NCBI RefSeq assembly: GCF_030693625.1
Contig: NZ_JAUYAF010000018.1
Span: forward strand, 1 to 64,000
Direction: 5' to 3'
DNA length: 64,000 nt
Source of the DNA: Phenylobacterium sp.
GTDB lineage: Bacteria > Pseudomonadota > Alphaproteobacteria > Caulobacterales > Caulobacteraceae
Shown: positions 26,755 through 35,394 of the stretch, in pieces
Layout: each line of letters begins with the position of its first letter
Numbering within the stretch: the stretch's first letter is position 1
Program-made: the position numbers and the translations under genes
The notes under the pieces: model-generated
What the model saw: the letters and a program-made list of their open reading frames with translations, nothing else
Database searches by the model: none
Told to the model about the DNA's origin: nothing

Positions 26755-27836
26755 TGGATTTCTCCCTCACCGACGACCAGAGGATGATGCAGGAGAGCCT
26801 GAGCCGCACCCTGGCCGAGGCGGCCCCGCTGGAGCGGGTTCGGAAATTCGCCGGCGATCCCGCCGACCAGGCCGCCGATGTCTGGGTGGCGCTCACCGAT
26901 TTCGGCCTGCCGGGCATCGTGATCCCGGAGGCCTATGGCGGCCTGAACCTCACCCTGCTGGACGCGGCCCTGATGTCCGAGGCGCTGGGACGGGCCGTGA
27001 CACCAGTTTCCATTCTGGGCGCGGTGCTGGCGTCCCTGGCCCTGCGGCTGGCGGGGTCGGATGAGCAGCAGGCCAGATGGCTGCCGAGGCTGGCGTCGGG
27101 CGAGGTGATGGCGGCGGTCGCCATCTCCGAGGCGGTGGCCGGCGCGCGGGATGGCGCGGGGGTCGCGACGGCGGGCGGCAAGATCACCGGCAAGGCGCTG
27201 TTCGTGCCCGACGGCCTGACCGCCGACCTGCTGATCGTCGCTGACACCAGCGGCGGCCTGCATCTTGTCGAGGGGACGGCGAGTGGGCTCGCGCGGGAGA
27301 TCATGACCGGCATCGACCAGACGCGCCGCATGGCCGAGCTGACCTTCGACCAGGTGGCCGCCGAACCCCTGACCGGCGGCCAGGGCGTGCTGGCCCGCCT
27401 GCGGGACGCCGGCTGGATTCTCCTGGCCGCCGACACCCTGGGCGCCTGCGACGTGATGATCGAGAAGGCGGTGGCCTACGCCAAGGAGCGCCGGCAGTTT
27501 GGCCGGGTCATCGGCTCCTTCCAGGCGGTCAAGCACCTCTGCGCCGAGATGGCCGCCGAGCTGGAGCCCTGCCGATCCCTCGTCTGGTACGCCGGCTACG
27601 CCTTTGACGCCGCGCCCGAGGAGAGCTCGCTGGTGGCCGCCCACGCTAAGGCGCACCTGTCGGAGGTGTCGCGCTTCATCGCCCGCACCTCCACCGAGGT
27701 GCATGGCGGCATGGGCATCACCGACCTGCTGGGCCTGCATTTCTGGTTCAAGCGGGTAGGCCTCAACCGCCAGCTGCTGGGCGGTCCGGAACGGGTCCGG
27801 GCCCTGGCGGCGCAGATGCAGGGGCTGACGGCCTAG
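26754..27836 (+). CDS. Acyl-CoA dehydrogenase (smaller partner)
   Basis: 360 aa, shorter than its partner. N-terminal MDFSLTDDQRMMQESLSRTL, middle GEVMAAVAISEAVAGARDGA where the FAD/substrate loop is less conserved than in the first gene, and C-terminal YAKERRQFGRVIGSFQAVKH and TEVHGGMGITDLLGLHFWFK. In known heteromeric dehydrogenases one subunit keeps the catalytic base and FAD site while the other is degenerate; this one looks like the degenerate partner, by inference. ATG overlaps the preceding stop by one base (TGATG), so subunit ratios are probably coupled. Its stop shares a CTAG with the opposing GNAT gene. Confidence 0.87.
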   Translation: MDFSLTDDQRMMQESLSRTLAEAAPLERVRKFAGDPADQAADVWVALTDFGLPGIVIPEAYGGLNLTLLDAALMSEALGRAVTPVSILGAVLASLALRLAGSDEQQARWLPRLASGEVMAAVAISEAVAGARDGAGVATAGGKITGKALFVPDGLTADLLIVADTSGGLHLVEGTASGLAREIMTGIDQTRRMAELTFDQVAAEPLTGGQGVLARLRDAGWILLAADTLGACDVMIEKAVAYAKERRQFGRVIGSFQAVKHLCAEMAAELEPCRSLVWYAGYAFDAAPEESSLVAAHAKAHLSEVSRFIARTSTEVHGGMGITDLLGLHFWFKRVGLNRQLLGGPERVRALAAQMQGLTA

Positions 27837-28147
27837 GGGGTGGCCAGTCCTTCCCGCATGTCGGGGTGGACGAGCTCATGGAGCTCCGGCCGCTTGGCGA
27901 TGTAGGCGTGGAAGAAGCTGCAGGTGGGCTTCACCCAAAGCTTGTTCTCCTTGGCATAGGCCAGGCCCGCCTGGACCAGCCGACCGGCGACCCCCTTGCC
28001 AGCGAAGGCGTCGGGAACGACCGTGTGCGGGAAGGTGATGGTGTCGCCCTTCAGCTGGTACTCGGCGAAGGCGGTCTCCCCGCTCAGCTTGACCTCGAAG
28101 CGGTGGGTCTGGGTGTTCATGGTCACGGTCAGGTCGTCGTCAGCCAT
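27833..28147 (-). CDS. Small GNAT-fold N-acetyltransferase
   Basis: A 104-aa protein of the short YjdJ/NATD1 type of GNAT fold (GCN5-related acetyltransferases). After a strand-rich start (MADDDLTVTMNTQTHRFEVK) comes TFPHTVVPDAFAGKGVAGRL, whose GKGVAGRLV is the acetyl-CoA loop, then KPTCSFFHAYIAKRPELHEL. Such proteins are about 90-110 aa, so length is normal; substrates are unknown. Its TAG overlaps the dehydrogenase TAG within CTAG at 27833-27836. Confidence 0.85.
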   Translation of the reverse strand: MADDDLTVTMNTQTHRFEVKLSGETAFAEYQLKGDTITFPHTVVPDAFAGKGVAGRLVQAGLAYAKENKLWVKPTCSFFHAYIAKRPELHELVHPDMREGLATP

Positions 28148-28307
28148 GAGGCTCTCCCAGCTAGGCTTGACGGGCGCCCAAGCACGGCGGCCCGGGCGGC
28201 GGCTACAGCCACTACCGTGTCGGCTCTGTTTCATTTGTGAGCCTGTGACTGAAATCAAGGCGGGGCACGTCCATGCGAGTTTGGGTGGAAGTCTCAGGAG
28301 GAATTCC

Positions 28308-28835
28308 ATGATCAGATTCGCAGCCCTCGCGGCCATCAGCCTGCTCGCCGGCCCCGCCGCCGCCCAGCCCCCCGGCCCGCCGCCCGGCATGGGCGACATG
28401 CACGCCATGCACGGCGCCGGCGCCCCCGCCGCCATGAAGGCGCGAATGGCCGAGCACATGGCGCAGATGGACAAGGACATGCACACCATCCTGCGCCTGC
28501 GTCCTGACCAGGAAACCGCCTGGCGCGCCTTCCGCGACGCCATGCATCATCATGCCATGCCGCCCATGGCGATGGCCGCGCCCAAGCCCGCCATGACCAC
28601 GCCGCAGCGGCTGGACGAGATGGACAAGAAGGCCGCCGAGCGCCAGGCGCTCCATGCCAAGATGGAGGCCGCGACGCGGGCCTTCTACGCCGCCCTGGCT
28701 CCCGATCAGCAGGCCGTGTTCGACGCCCTGCATCGGATGCACGGCGCCGGCGCCATGATGCACGGGGCCGGACCCATGATGGGGCGCAAGATGATGATGA
28801 TGCACGGAGGCCCCGGCGGTCCGTCCCACGACTGA
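28308..28835 (+). CDS. Periplasmic Spy/CpxP-like, Met/His-rich protein
   Basis: 175 aa with a cleavable signal peptide (MIRFAALAAISLLAGPAAAQ). The mature part is rich in Met and His (MGDMHAMHGAG at the start, GRKMMMMHGGPGG at the end) and has two LTxxQ-like motifs (LRLRPDQETAWRAF and LAPDQQAVFDAL), as in Spy/CpxP-type periplasmic chaperone-sensors. The Met/His clusters suggest binding of copper or another soft metal, by inference. A strong AGGAGG precedes ATG at 28308. A response regulator and sensor kinase follow directly, a common arrangement for envelope- or metal-stress systems. Confidence 0.78.
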   Translation: MIRFAALAAISLLAGPAAAQPPGPPPGMGDMHAMHGAGAPAAMKARMAEHMAQMDKDMHTILRLRPDQETAWRAFRDAMHHHAMPPMAMAAPKPAMTTPQRLDEMDKKAAERQALHAKMEAATRAFYAALAPDQQAVFDALHRMHGAGAMMHGAGPMMGRKMMMMHGGPGGPSHD

Positions 28836-28912
28836 GGCTGCGGCCGGTCACAGCGACGAATTGTGGCGGGGGTGCGATAGTGACGCCACTATTGGCCAGC
28901 ACTGAAGCTTGC

Positions 28913-29644
28913 ATGACCCCCGCCGCCAACGCCTTCCCCACGCCGCAGATCCTCGTCGTCGATGACGATGCGGAGCTGCGGGGCGGGATCGCCGACTATC
29001 TCTCCCAGCATGGTTATGGGGTCCTCCAGGCCGGCGACGCCCTGACCATGGAGCAGGTGCTGGCCGGGGCGCCCATCGACCTGATCGTCCTCGATCTGAT
29101 GCTGCCGGGGGAGGACGGTCTCTCCATCTGTCGGCGTATCTCGGAGGCGGGCGGGCCGGCCATCATCATGCTGTCGGCCATGGGCGAGGAGATCGACCGC
29201 ATCCTGGGCCTGGAGCTGGGGGCCGACGATTATCTGGCCAAGCCGTGCAGCCCGCGCGAGCTGCTGGCGCGCGTGCGGGCCGTGCTGCGCCGCGGGGAGG
29301 ACGCCCGCGGTCCGGGGCCGCTGCGCGGCAAGGCCTACTACTTCCTGGGCTTCACCCTGGACGGGGTGCGCCGTCAGCTGCGGGCGCCCAACGGCGTGAG
29401 CATCCTGCTGACCGCCGGCGAATTCTCCCTGCTCAGCGTCTTCCTCGACCACCCGCAGCGGATTCTGTCGCGGGACGAGCTGATCGAGAGGGCGCGGGGG
29501 ACCGAGGCCGATGTCTTCGACAGGGCCATCGACGTGCAGATCAGCCGCCTGCGCCGCAAGCTGCATGACTGCGCGAGTGGCGAGATCATCAAGACCTATC
29601 GAGGCGCCGGCTACCTGTTCGACGCCAAGGTGACCCGCCCGTGA
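28913..29644 (+). CDS. OmpR-family response regulator
   Basis: About 243 aa: receiver domain (ILVVDDDAELRGGIADYLSQ, phosphoacceptor in LIVLDLMLPGEDG, Lys in YLAKPCSP) and a C-terminal winged helix (LTAGEFSLLSVFLDHPQRIL, DRAIDVQISRLRRKL, KTYRGAGYLF). It regulates transcription on phosphorylation by the kinase encoded next. ATG 28913 is preferred to GTG 28880, which lacks a ribosome site; the same frame covers both. The next gene overlaps by four bases (GTGA). Confidence 0.9.
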   Translation: MTPAANAFPTPQILVVDDDAELRGGIADYLSQHGYGVLQAGDALTMEQVLAGAPIDLIVLDLMLPGEDGLSICRRISEAGGPAIIMLSAMGEEIDRILGLELGADDYLAKPCSPRELLARVRAVLRRGEDARGPGPLRGKAYYFLGFTLDGVRRQLRAPNGVSILLTAGEFSLLSVFLDHPQRILSRDELIERARGTEADVFDRAIDVQISRLRRKLHDCASGEIIKTYRGAGYLFDAKVTRP

Positions 29645-31041
29645 GGCCTAGGGGGCGCAATCGCGCACCCATCGCCCTGCAGCTGGTGGCCCTGCTGGTG
29701 GTGAGCCTGATCGCCGCCCAGGTGGTCACCTTCGCCGTGGTGGTGCTGATGCCCCCTCCACAGAGGGCCGTCTACCGGCTGGAGGAGGTGGCCCAGGCGC
29801 TGAAGGGCGGCTCCCTGGCGCCGCGCTTCGGCCGGCCCCTGCTGCGGGAGGTGCAGGCCGCGCCGCCCCCCGAGTCCGTCAATCCGCCTTTCCCCGGCGA
29901 GCACGCCCGCCGCCAGTTGGCGGCCCTGCTGGGGGTTCGGGAAGCTGACGTCCGCCTGACCCAGCACATGACCTTCCCCGGCCGGCTGCACCGCACCCTG
30001 GGCATCGGCGGCGCGGCCATGGAGATGCGCCACGAACGGATCATGGCCGATGAGTTCGGAGCCGGCAGGCGGCCGATGATGGCCTTCCGGGAGATGGGCC
30101 CGCCGATGTTCGGCGAGTTCAGCGCCGCGGTGCGCCACAGCGACGGCCAGTGGGTGGTGGTGCAGCCCCAGCCCGAGCCCTTCCCCAATGACTGGCAGAG
30201 GCGGGTGCTGTCTTGGCTGGCCGGGTGCCTGATGGTGGTCGCGCCGCTCGGCTATCTGTTCGCCCGCCGCATCACCGCGCCTCTGGGCCAGTTCGCCCAG
30301 GCCGCCGAGACCCTGGGGCGTGATCCCAGCGGACCGCTGATGGCGCTGTCGGGGCCAGCCGAGATCGGCGCGGCGGCGCGGGCTTTCAACGACATGCAGG
30401 TGCGGCTGAAGCGGTTCATCGACGACCGCACCGCCATGGTCGGCGCCATCTCCCACGACCTGCGCACGCCGCTGGCCCGCATGCGCTTCAAGCTGGAAAG
30501 CGCGCCGGGGCCAGTGAAGGCGGCGGTCCTGGCCGACATCGCCCAGATGGAGGCCATGATCACCTCGGTCCTGGGCTTCATCCGCGACGCCAGCGCCGCC
30601 CGGCCGCGCGAGCGGCTGGATCTGCTGTCGCTGCTGGAGTGCCTAGTGGACGATGCGGGGGATCAGGACCTGACCCTCACCGACGGCAGCGCGCCGGTGA
30701 CGGTGGAGGCAGACGCCCTCGGACTCCAGCGCCTGTTCGGCAACCTGCTGGACAATGCGGTGAAGTATGGCGCACGGGGCCGAGTCCGCGTCTTCCAAGA
30801 TGACGGCCACGCGGTGGTGGAGATCGCCGACGACGGGCCGGGCCTGGAAGCCGGCGAGGTGGAGCGGGTGTTCCAGCCCTTCTACCGGGCCGAGGTCGCC
30901 CGAACCCTCGACGGCGGCGGGGTGGGGCTGGGCCTGGCCGTGGCGCGGTCCATCGCCCGCGCGCATGGCGGGGATGTGACGCTGGTGTCTTCGGCGGCTG
31001 GGCTGGTGGCGTGGGTGCGGTTGCCGCTGTCGGTGGGGTGA
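29641..31041 (+). CDS. Sensor histidine kinase (EnvZ-type)
   Basis: 466 aa, GTG start overlapping the regulator stop. Transmembrane helix about 11-36, a periplasmic domain to about 189 that is itself Met/His-rich (LTQHMTFPGRLHRTLGIGGA, AMEMRHERIM), second helix about 190-208, HAMP (RRITAPLGQFAQAAETL), HisKA with H272 in AISHDLRTPLARMRF, and HATPase with LLDNAVKYGARGR, IADDGPGLE and GVGLGLAVARSIARAHGG. Together with the upstream Met/His-rich periplasmic protein it probably senses metal or envelope stress. Confidence 0.9.
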   Translation: MRPRGRNRAPIALQLVALLVVSLIAAQVVTFAVVVLMPPPQRAVYRLEEVAQALKGGSLAPRFGRPLLREVQAAPPPESVNPPFPGEHARRQLAALLGVREADVRLTQHMTFPGRLHRTLGIGGAAMEMRHERIMADEFGAGRRPMMAFREMGPPMFGEFSAAVRHSDGQWVVVQPQPEPFPNDWQRRVLSWLAGCLMVVAPLGYLFARRITAPLGQFAQAAETLGRDPSGPLMALSGPAEIGAAARAFNDMQVRLKRFIDDRTAMVGAISHDLRTPLARMRFKLESAPGPVKAAVLADIAQMEAMITSVLGFIRDASAARPRERLDLLSLLECLVDDAGDQDLTLTDGSAPVTVEADALGLQRLFGNLLDNAVKYGARGRVRVFQDDGHAVVEIADDGPGLEAGEVERVFQPFYRAEVARTLDGGGVGLGLAVARSIARAHGGDVTLVSSAAGLVAWVRLPLSVG

Positions 31042-31047
31042 CACGAT

Positions 31048-31183
31048 CCAACAATCGTCATCCCCGGGCTTGTCCCGGGGACCCATGATCTCCCCCTCCC
31101 AGCAGGTTGCGCGGCCGACGCCACGGCGTCTTGCTGAGCCTCGCAGATCATGGGTGGCCGGGACAAGCCCGGCCATGACGATC
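31048..31183. repeat. Dispersed palindromic repeat (CCCGGGCTTGTCCCGGG type)
   Basis: Left part CGTCATCCCCGGGCTTGTCC and right part GGGACAAGCCCGGCCATGAC are near-perfect inverted copies about 135 bases apart, with internal ATGATC/GATCAT also pairing, so the whole unit folds into one long hairpin. This unit is widespread in alphaproteobacterial intergenic regions (general knowledge). It lies in the convergent gap after the kinase and may end transcription from both sides. Confidence 0.85.
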
Positions 31184-31219
31184 AAAGGGGGGGCGGGTCT
31201 CGGCTTCGGCCCCGGCGTC

Positions 31220-31780
31220 CTAGGCGACCCAGATCACTTGGCCGTGGCTGCCTTCCCGACTGACCTTGAGGCGAAGCAGGCTGGGCCTGGCGCCCTCCGC
31301 CGGCAGCACGGCGCTTCCTGGATTGAGCGCGGAGCCGCCCTGGCCGAACCAGGCTTCGTCGGCGCGATGAGTGCCGGCGTGAAGCAGGATGTTGAGCGGC
31401 CCGCCGAACAGTCGCTGGCAGACCTCATGGGCGCGGTCCGCCGCGATGAAAGGATCAACCTCCTCGGCCAGACCAGCGGCCTTGGCGTCAAACACGCAGC
31501 CTAGTCTGTAGCCGTCGCCCTCCAGGACAAGCACGTGCCGGCGGGTGCGTATGTCGTCGTCATCGTCAGCCCCCCGAACTCCCAGGACGGGCGCGATTTC
31601 CTGCAGCTGATCGAGACCTGAGCGCTGTCCCATGTCGCCCAACGTGACGATGAGATCGGCGCCTTGCAGGCGAGGGAAGAGCGCTGAAGGGAATTGCGGC
31701 CCGCCGTCATGGATATGGCAGTCGGCGAGGACCGCGATGTTCGTGCCCTCGAACGGTAGTCTCCAGACAGAGTCCAACAT
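31220..31780 (-). CDS. Calcineurin-like phosphoesterase fold protein with altered metal motifs
   Basis: 186 aa, YfcE/MJ0936-like. Motif I is IAVLADCHIHDGG (normally D-x-H), motif II ADLIVTLGDMG, the region where N-C/H-D is expected reads GVRGADDDDDIR, and where GHTH is expected it reads LLHAGTHRADEAW; then NPGSAVLP is typical. The binuclear metal site is therefore partly altered, so activity is uncertain. It may act on a phosphodiester or only bind. ATG at 31780 has GGAGG 7 bases upstream. No operon partner. Confidence 0.7.
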   Translation of the reverse strand: MLDSVWRLPFEGTNIAVLADCHIHDGGPQFPSALFPRLQGADLIVTLGDMGQRSGLDQLQEIAPVLGVRGADDDDDIRTRRHVLVLEGDGYRLGCVFDAKAAGLAEEVDPFIAADRAHEVCQRLFGGPLNILLHAGTHRADEAWFGQGGSALNPGSAVLPAEGARPSLLRLKVSREGSHGQVIWVA

Positions 31781-31874
31781 AGCCCATCCTCCAAGGGACG
31801 CCCGACTCTCAGCACAAGTCCGCGAATGCGCAACTCCGGATCTCGGCGACGGGCATGCCCAGGCAGCTCTCCGC

Positions 31875-32456
31875 CTATCCGCGCGGGGCGGTCTCCAGCA
31901 TGGCGGCCAACTCATCGGCGGCGGTCTCGATGGCGGCACCGCTGCGTTCGACGCGCGACTGGATGAGGGCGCCCTGCAGGGCCGAGACGCAGAGGACCGA
32001 CAGGCGCTCGGCCCGGGCGGGGGAGAAGCCGTCCGCGGCCAGCTTCTCCCGCAGGATGGCCAGGCGGGCGCCGTAGGCCTTGCGGCCCGCCTCGGAGACG
32101 GCTCGGTTACGGGGGGCGAGCTCCAGCAGGACGGTGGTGATGGGGCAGCCGTCGCGGAAGCCCGACTTGCGCATCCATCCCGCATAGAGCCGGCCGTGGG
32201 CGCGCATCAGGTCCGCCGCCGAGCGATGCTCGCGGGCGAGCTTAGCCATGGTCTCGGCCACGCGCAGCCCAGCCTCCTCGACGGCCGCGACGGCGATCGA
32301 AGCCTTCCCCTCCGGGAAGTAGTGATAGAGCGACCCCTTCGGCGCGCCGCTGGCGTCGACGATGTCATTGAGGCCGGTGCCCGCGAAGCCCTGCCGGCGG
32401 AACAGCCTGACGGCGGCGTTGATGATCGGTGTGCGATGCTTGGGGACAGCCGGCAC
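31875..32456 (-). CDS. TetR-family transcriptional regulator (YxaF/LmrA-like)
   Basis: 193 aa: helix-turn-helix in FAGTGLNDIVDASGAPKGSL followed by YHYFPEGKASI, and a C-terminal ligand domain with GFRDGCPITTVLLELAPRN. GTG at 32456 has AGGAG six bases upstream. Divergent from the enoyl-CoA hydratase gene with a 94-base gap, so it most likely represses that gene and itself. Effector unknown, perhaps an acyl-CoA or related hydrophobic compound. Confidence 0.87.
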   Translation of the reverse strand: MPAVPKHRTPIINAAVRLFRRQGFAGTGLNDIVDASGAPKGSLYHYFPEGKASIAVAAVEEAGLRVAETMAKLAREHRSAADLMRAHGRLYAGWMRKSGFRDGCPITTVLLELAPRNRAVSEAGRKAYGARLAILREKLAADGFSPARAERLSVLCVSALQGALIQSRVERSGAAIETAADELAAMLETAPRG

Positions 32457-32550
32457 GGGCAGCTCCTGCAGGACTATTTTCCGGCGAAAGTTATATTGAT
32501 TGGTCTACATCAGCCCATCACCGTCCCGCGAAATCAACCGCGAGGACAAG
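32457..32550. promoter_or_regulatory. TetR / enoyl-CoA hydratase divergent promoter and likely operator
   Basis: An AT-rich 94-base gap between divergent starts. Around 32490-32515 it reads TATATTGATTGGTCTACATC; TTGGTCTA resembles half of the TAGACCAATTGGTCTA-type palindromes bound by YxaF/LmrA-like TetR proteins, but the other half is poor. Treated only as a candidate. Confidence 0.35.
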
Positions 32551-33291
32551 ATGTCAGACCTGATCCAATACGAGTTCCATGAAGGCGTCGCCGTCATCAC
32601 GATGGACGACGGCAAGTTGAACGTCATGTCGACGAACATGCTGCAGGCGCTGGGCGAGGCCCTCGACCGGGCCGAACGGGATGAGGCCATCGTCGTCCTC
32701 CGCTCAGGGCGCAAGGGCGTCTTCTCAGCGGGCTTCGATCTGAAGATTTTCGCGGCCAACGATTCCGAACGCAGCCTGGAGATGGTGCGGGCCGGCGCGG
32801 AGCTCGCCCTGCGACTGCTGACCTATCCCTTGCCGACCCTGGGGGTGATGGAGGGCAACGCCTTCCCGATGGGGACCTTCCTGCTCCTGGCCTGCGACGC
32901 GCGCATCGCCGCCCGGGGGCCGTTCCGGATGGGCCTGAACGAGGTGGCGATCGGGATTTCCCCGCCGGGGTTCGCCATCGAACTGGCGCGCAGCCGGCTT
33001 CACCCCGCCTGGCTGAGTCGCACCGTCACCCTGGGCGAGATGTACGAGCCGGACGAGGCGGTCGCGGCCGGGTTCCTCGACAGGGCCGTCGCAGCCGATC
33101 AGGTGGAGACGGCGATCGAGGAGGTGCTGACCGCAATGCGCGCGGTGCATGCAACCTCCCACGCCTTGGCCAAGCAGCGCCTGAGGCGGGCGACCGGTCT
33201 GGCGATGCGCGAGGCCATCGACCGGGAGCTCACCCTGGAGGCCTATGCCTCATCAACCCACCTCAGCGCCGTGGTGCTTCCGGGCCGATAG
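32551..33291 (+). CDS. Enoyl-CoA hydratase/isomerase (crotonase) family protein
   Basis: 246 aa with the crotonase fold: [33 protein letters not shown] (first oxyanion-hole strand), [20 protein letters not shown] (second oxyanion strand, with P replacing the usual A-G-G pattern) and [13 protein letters not shown], where a general-base Glu is usual. It acts on CoA thioesters; hydratase versus isomerase cannot be decided. ATG at 32551 follows GAGGA. Probably controlled by the divergent TetR protein. Confidence 0.86.
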   Translation: MSDLIQYEFHEGVAVITMDDGKLNVMSTNMLQALGEALDRAERDEAIVVLRSGRKGVFSAGFDLKIFAANDSERSLEMVRAGAELALRLLTYPLPTLGVMEGNAFPMGTFLLLACDARIAARGPFRMGLNEVAIGISPPGFAIELARSRLHPAWLSRTVTLGEMYEPDEAVAAGFLDRAVAADQVETAIEEVLTAMRAVHATSHALAKQRLRRATGLAMREAIDRELTLEAYASSTHLSAVVLPGR

Positions 33292-33314
33292 GCAGGCCGA
33301 CGTTCGTCGCCAAT

Positions 33315-33346
33315 GGCGCCCGGCGGATTTTGACTGTCCGGGCGCC
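33315..33346. terminator. GC-rich inverted repeat after the enoyl-CoA hydratase gene
   Basis: Perfect 9-bp arms (33315-33323, GGCGCCCGG; 33338-33346) with a 14-base loop, starting 24 bases after the stop. No T tract follows, so it is either a weak terminator or an operator of the formaldehyde genes downstream. Confidence 0.45.
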
Positions 33347-33400
33347 TTGCCTCCCCGGCGGCGGGCCGACATGGTCCCCGCACGTTCTGGAGGATTCCCC

Positions 33401-34510
<1,110 letters not shown>

Positions 34511-34512
34511 GG

Positions 34513-35337
34513 GTGGAGGTTGTCAAGTCGCACCGCGTCCACGGCGGGACCCTCAGCTATTGCCGGCACGCCAGCGAGGCCACCGGCACGCCGATGACCT
34601 TCTCGATCTTCATTCCGGCCGGGGAGGGGCCGTTTCCCCTGCTGGTCTGGCTGTCGGGCCTGACCTGTACCGAGGACAACTTCACCATCAAGGCCGGCGC
34701 CTATGGCGCGGCGGCCGCCGCCGGCCTGGCCATCGTGGCGCCCGACACCAGCCCGCGGGGCGAAGGCGTGGCCGACGATCCGGCCTATGACCTGGGCCAA
34801 GGGGCGGGGTTCTATCTGGACGCGACCCAGGAGCCCTGGGCCAAGCACTTCCAGATGGAGAGCTACATCACCGGCGACCTGCTGGCGGTGGTGAGGGCGG
34901 GCTTCCCGGTGGACCTCGCCCGCGTAGGCATCTCCGGCCACTCGATGGGCGGGCATGGGGCCCTGACGCTCGCCCTGCGGCACGCCAACCTGTTCAAGTC
35001 GGTCTCGGCCTTCGCGCCGATCTGTTCGCCGACCCGGTGCGACTGGGGGCGCAAGGCCTTCACCGCCTATCTGGGGGAGCATGAGGCGGCCTGGGCGCCC
35101 CACGACGCTTGCGTGCTGATCGAGGCCGGCGCCGCGAAATTCGACGACATCCTGGTGGACCAGGGGACCGGGGACGACTTCCTGGGCGACCAGCTGAAGC
35201 CGGAGCTGCTGGCGGCCGCCTGCAAGGCGGCGGGCCAGAAGCTGACCCTGCGGATGCAGCCGGGCTACGATCACTCCTACTTCTTCATGGCCTCCTTCAT
35301 CGCCGACCATGTGGCCTGGCATGCCGCCCGTCTCTGA
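34513..35337 (+). CDS. fghA: S-formylglutathione hydrolase
   Basis: A 274-aa alpha/beta-hydrolase of the esterase D family. Nucleophile S144 in GISGHSMGGHGAL, His about H254 in GYDHSYFF, Asp in the preceding region; LSGLTCTEDNF near the start is the oxyanion segment. It releases formate and glutathione from S-formylglutathione, the product of the dehydrogenase encoded just upstream. GTG at 34513 is the only suitable start although no strong ribosome site precedes it, suggesting translation coupled to adhC. Confidence 0.94.
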   Translation: MEVVKSHRVHGGTLSYCRHASEATGTPMTFSIFIPAGEGPFPLLVWLSGLTCTEDNFTIKAGAYGAAAAAGLAIVAPDTSPRGEGVADDPAYDLGQGAGFYLDATQEPWAKHFQMESYITGDLLAVVRAGFPVDLARVGISGHSMGGHGALTLALRHANLFKSVSAFAPICSPTRCDWGRKAFTAYLGEHEAAWAPHDACVLIEAGAAKFDDILVDQGTGDDFLGDQLKPELLAAACKAAGQKLTLRMQPGYDHSYFFMASFIADHVAWHAARL

Positions 35338-35359
35338 GTCGTGACACCGGTGTCATGAC
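35338..35359. promoter_or_regulatory. 22-nt imperfect palindrome, probable operator
   Basis: The core TGACACCGGTGTCA is a perfect 14-bp palindrome and the flanks GTC/GAC extend it to 22 bases with one mismatched pair. It begins immediately after the fghA stop, 36 bases before the esterase ribosome site. No T tract follows, so an operator for the esterase is more likely than a terminator. Confidence 0.6.
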
Positions 35360-35394
35360 GAGTCTATCTTCTCGGGCAAACCGGGAGGATGACC

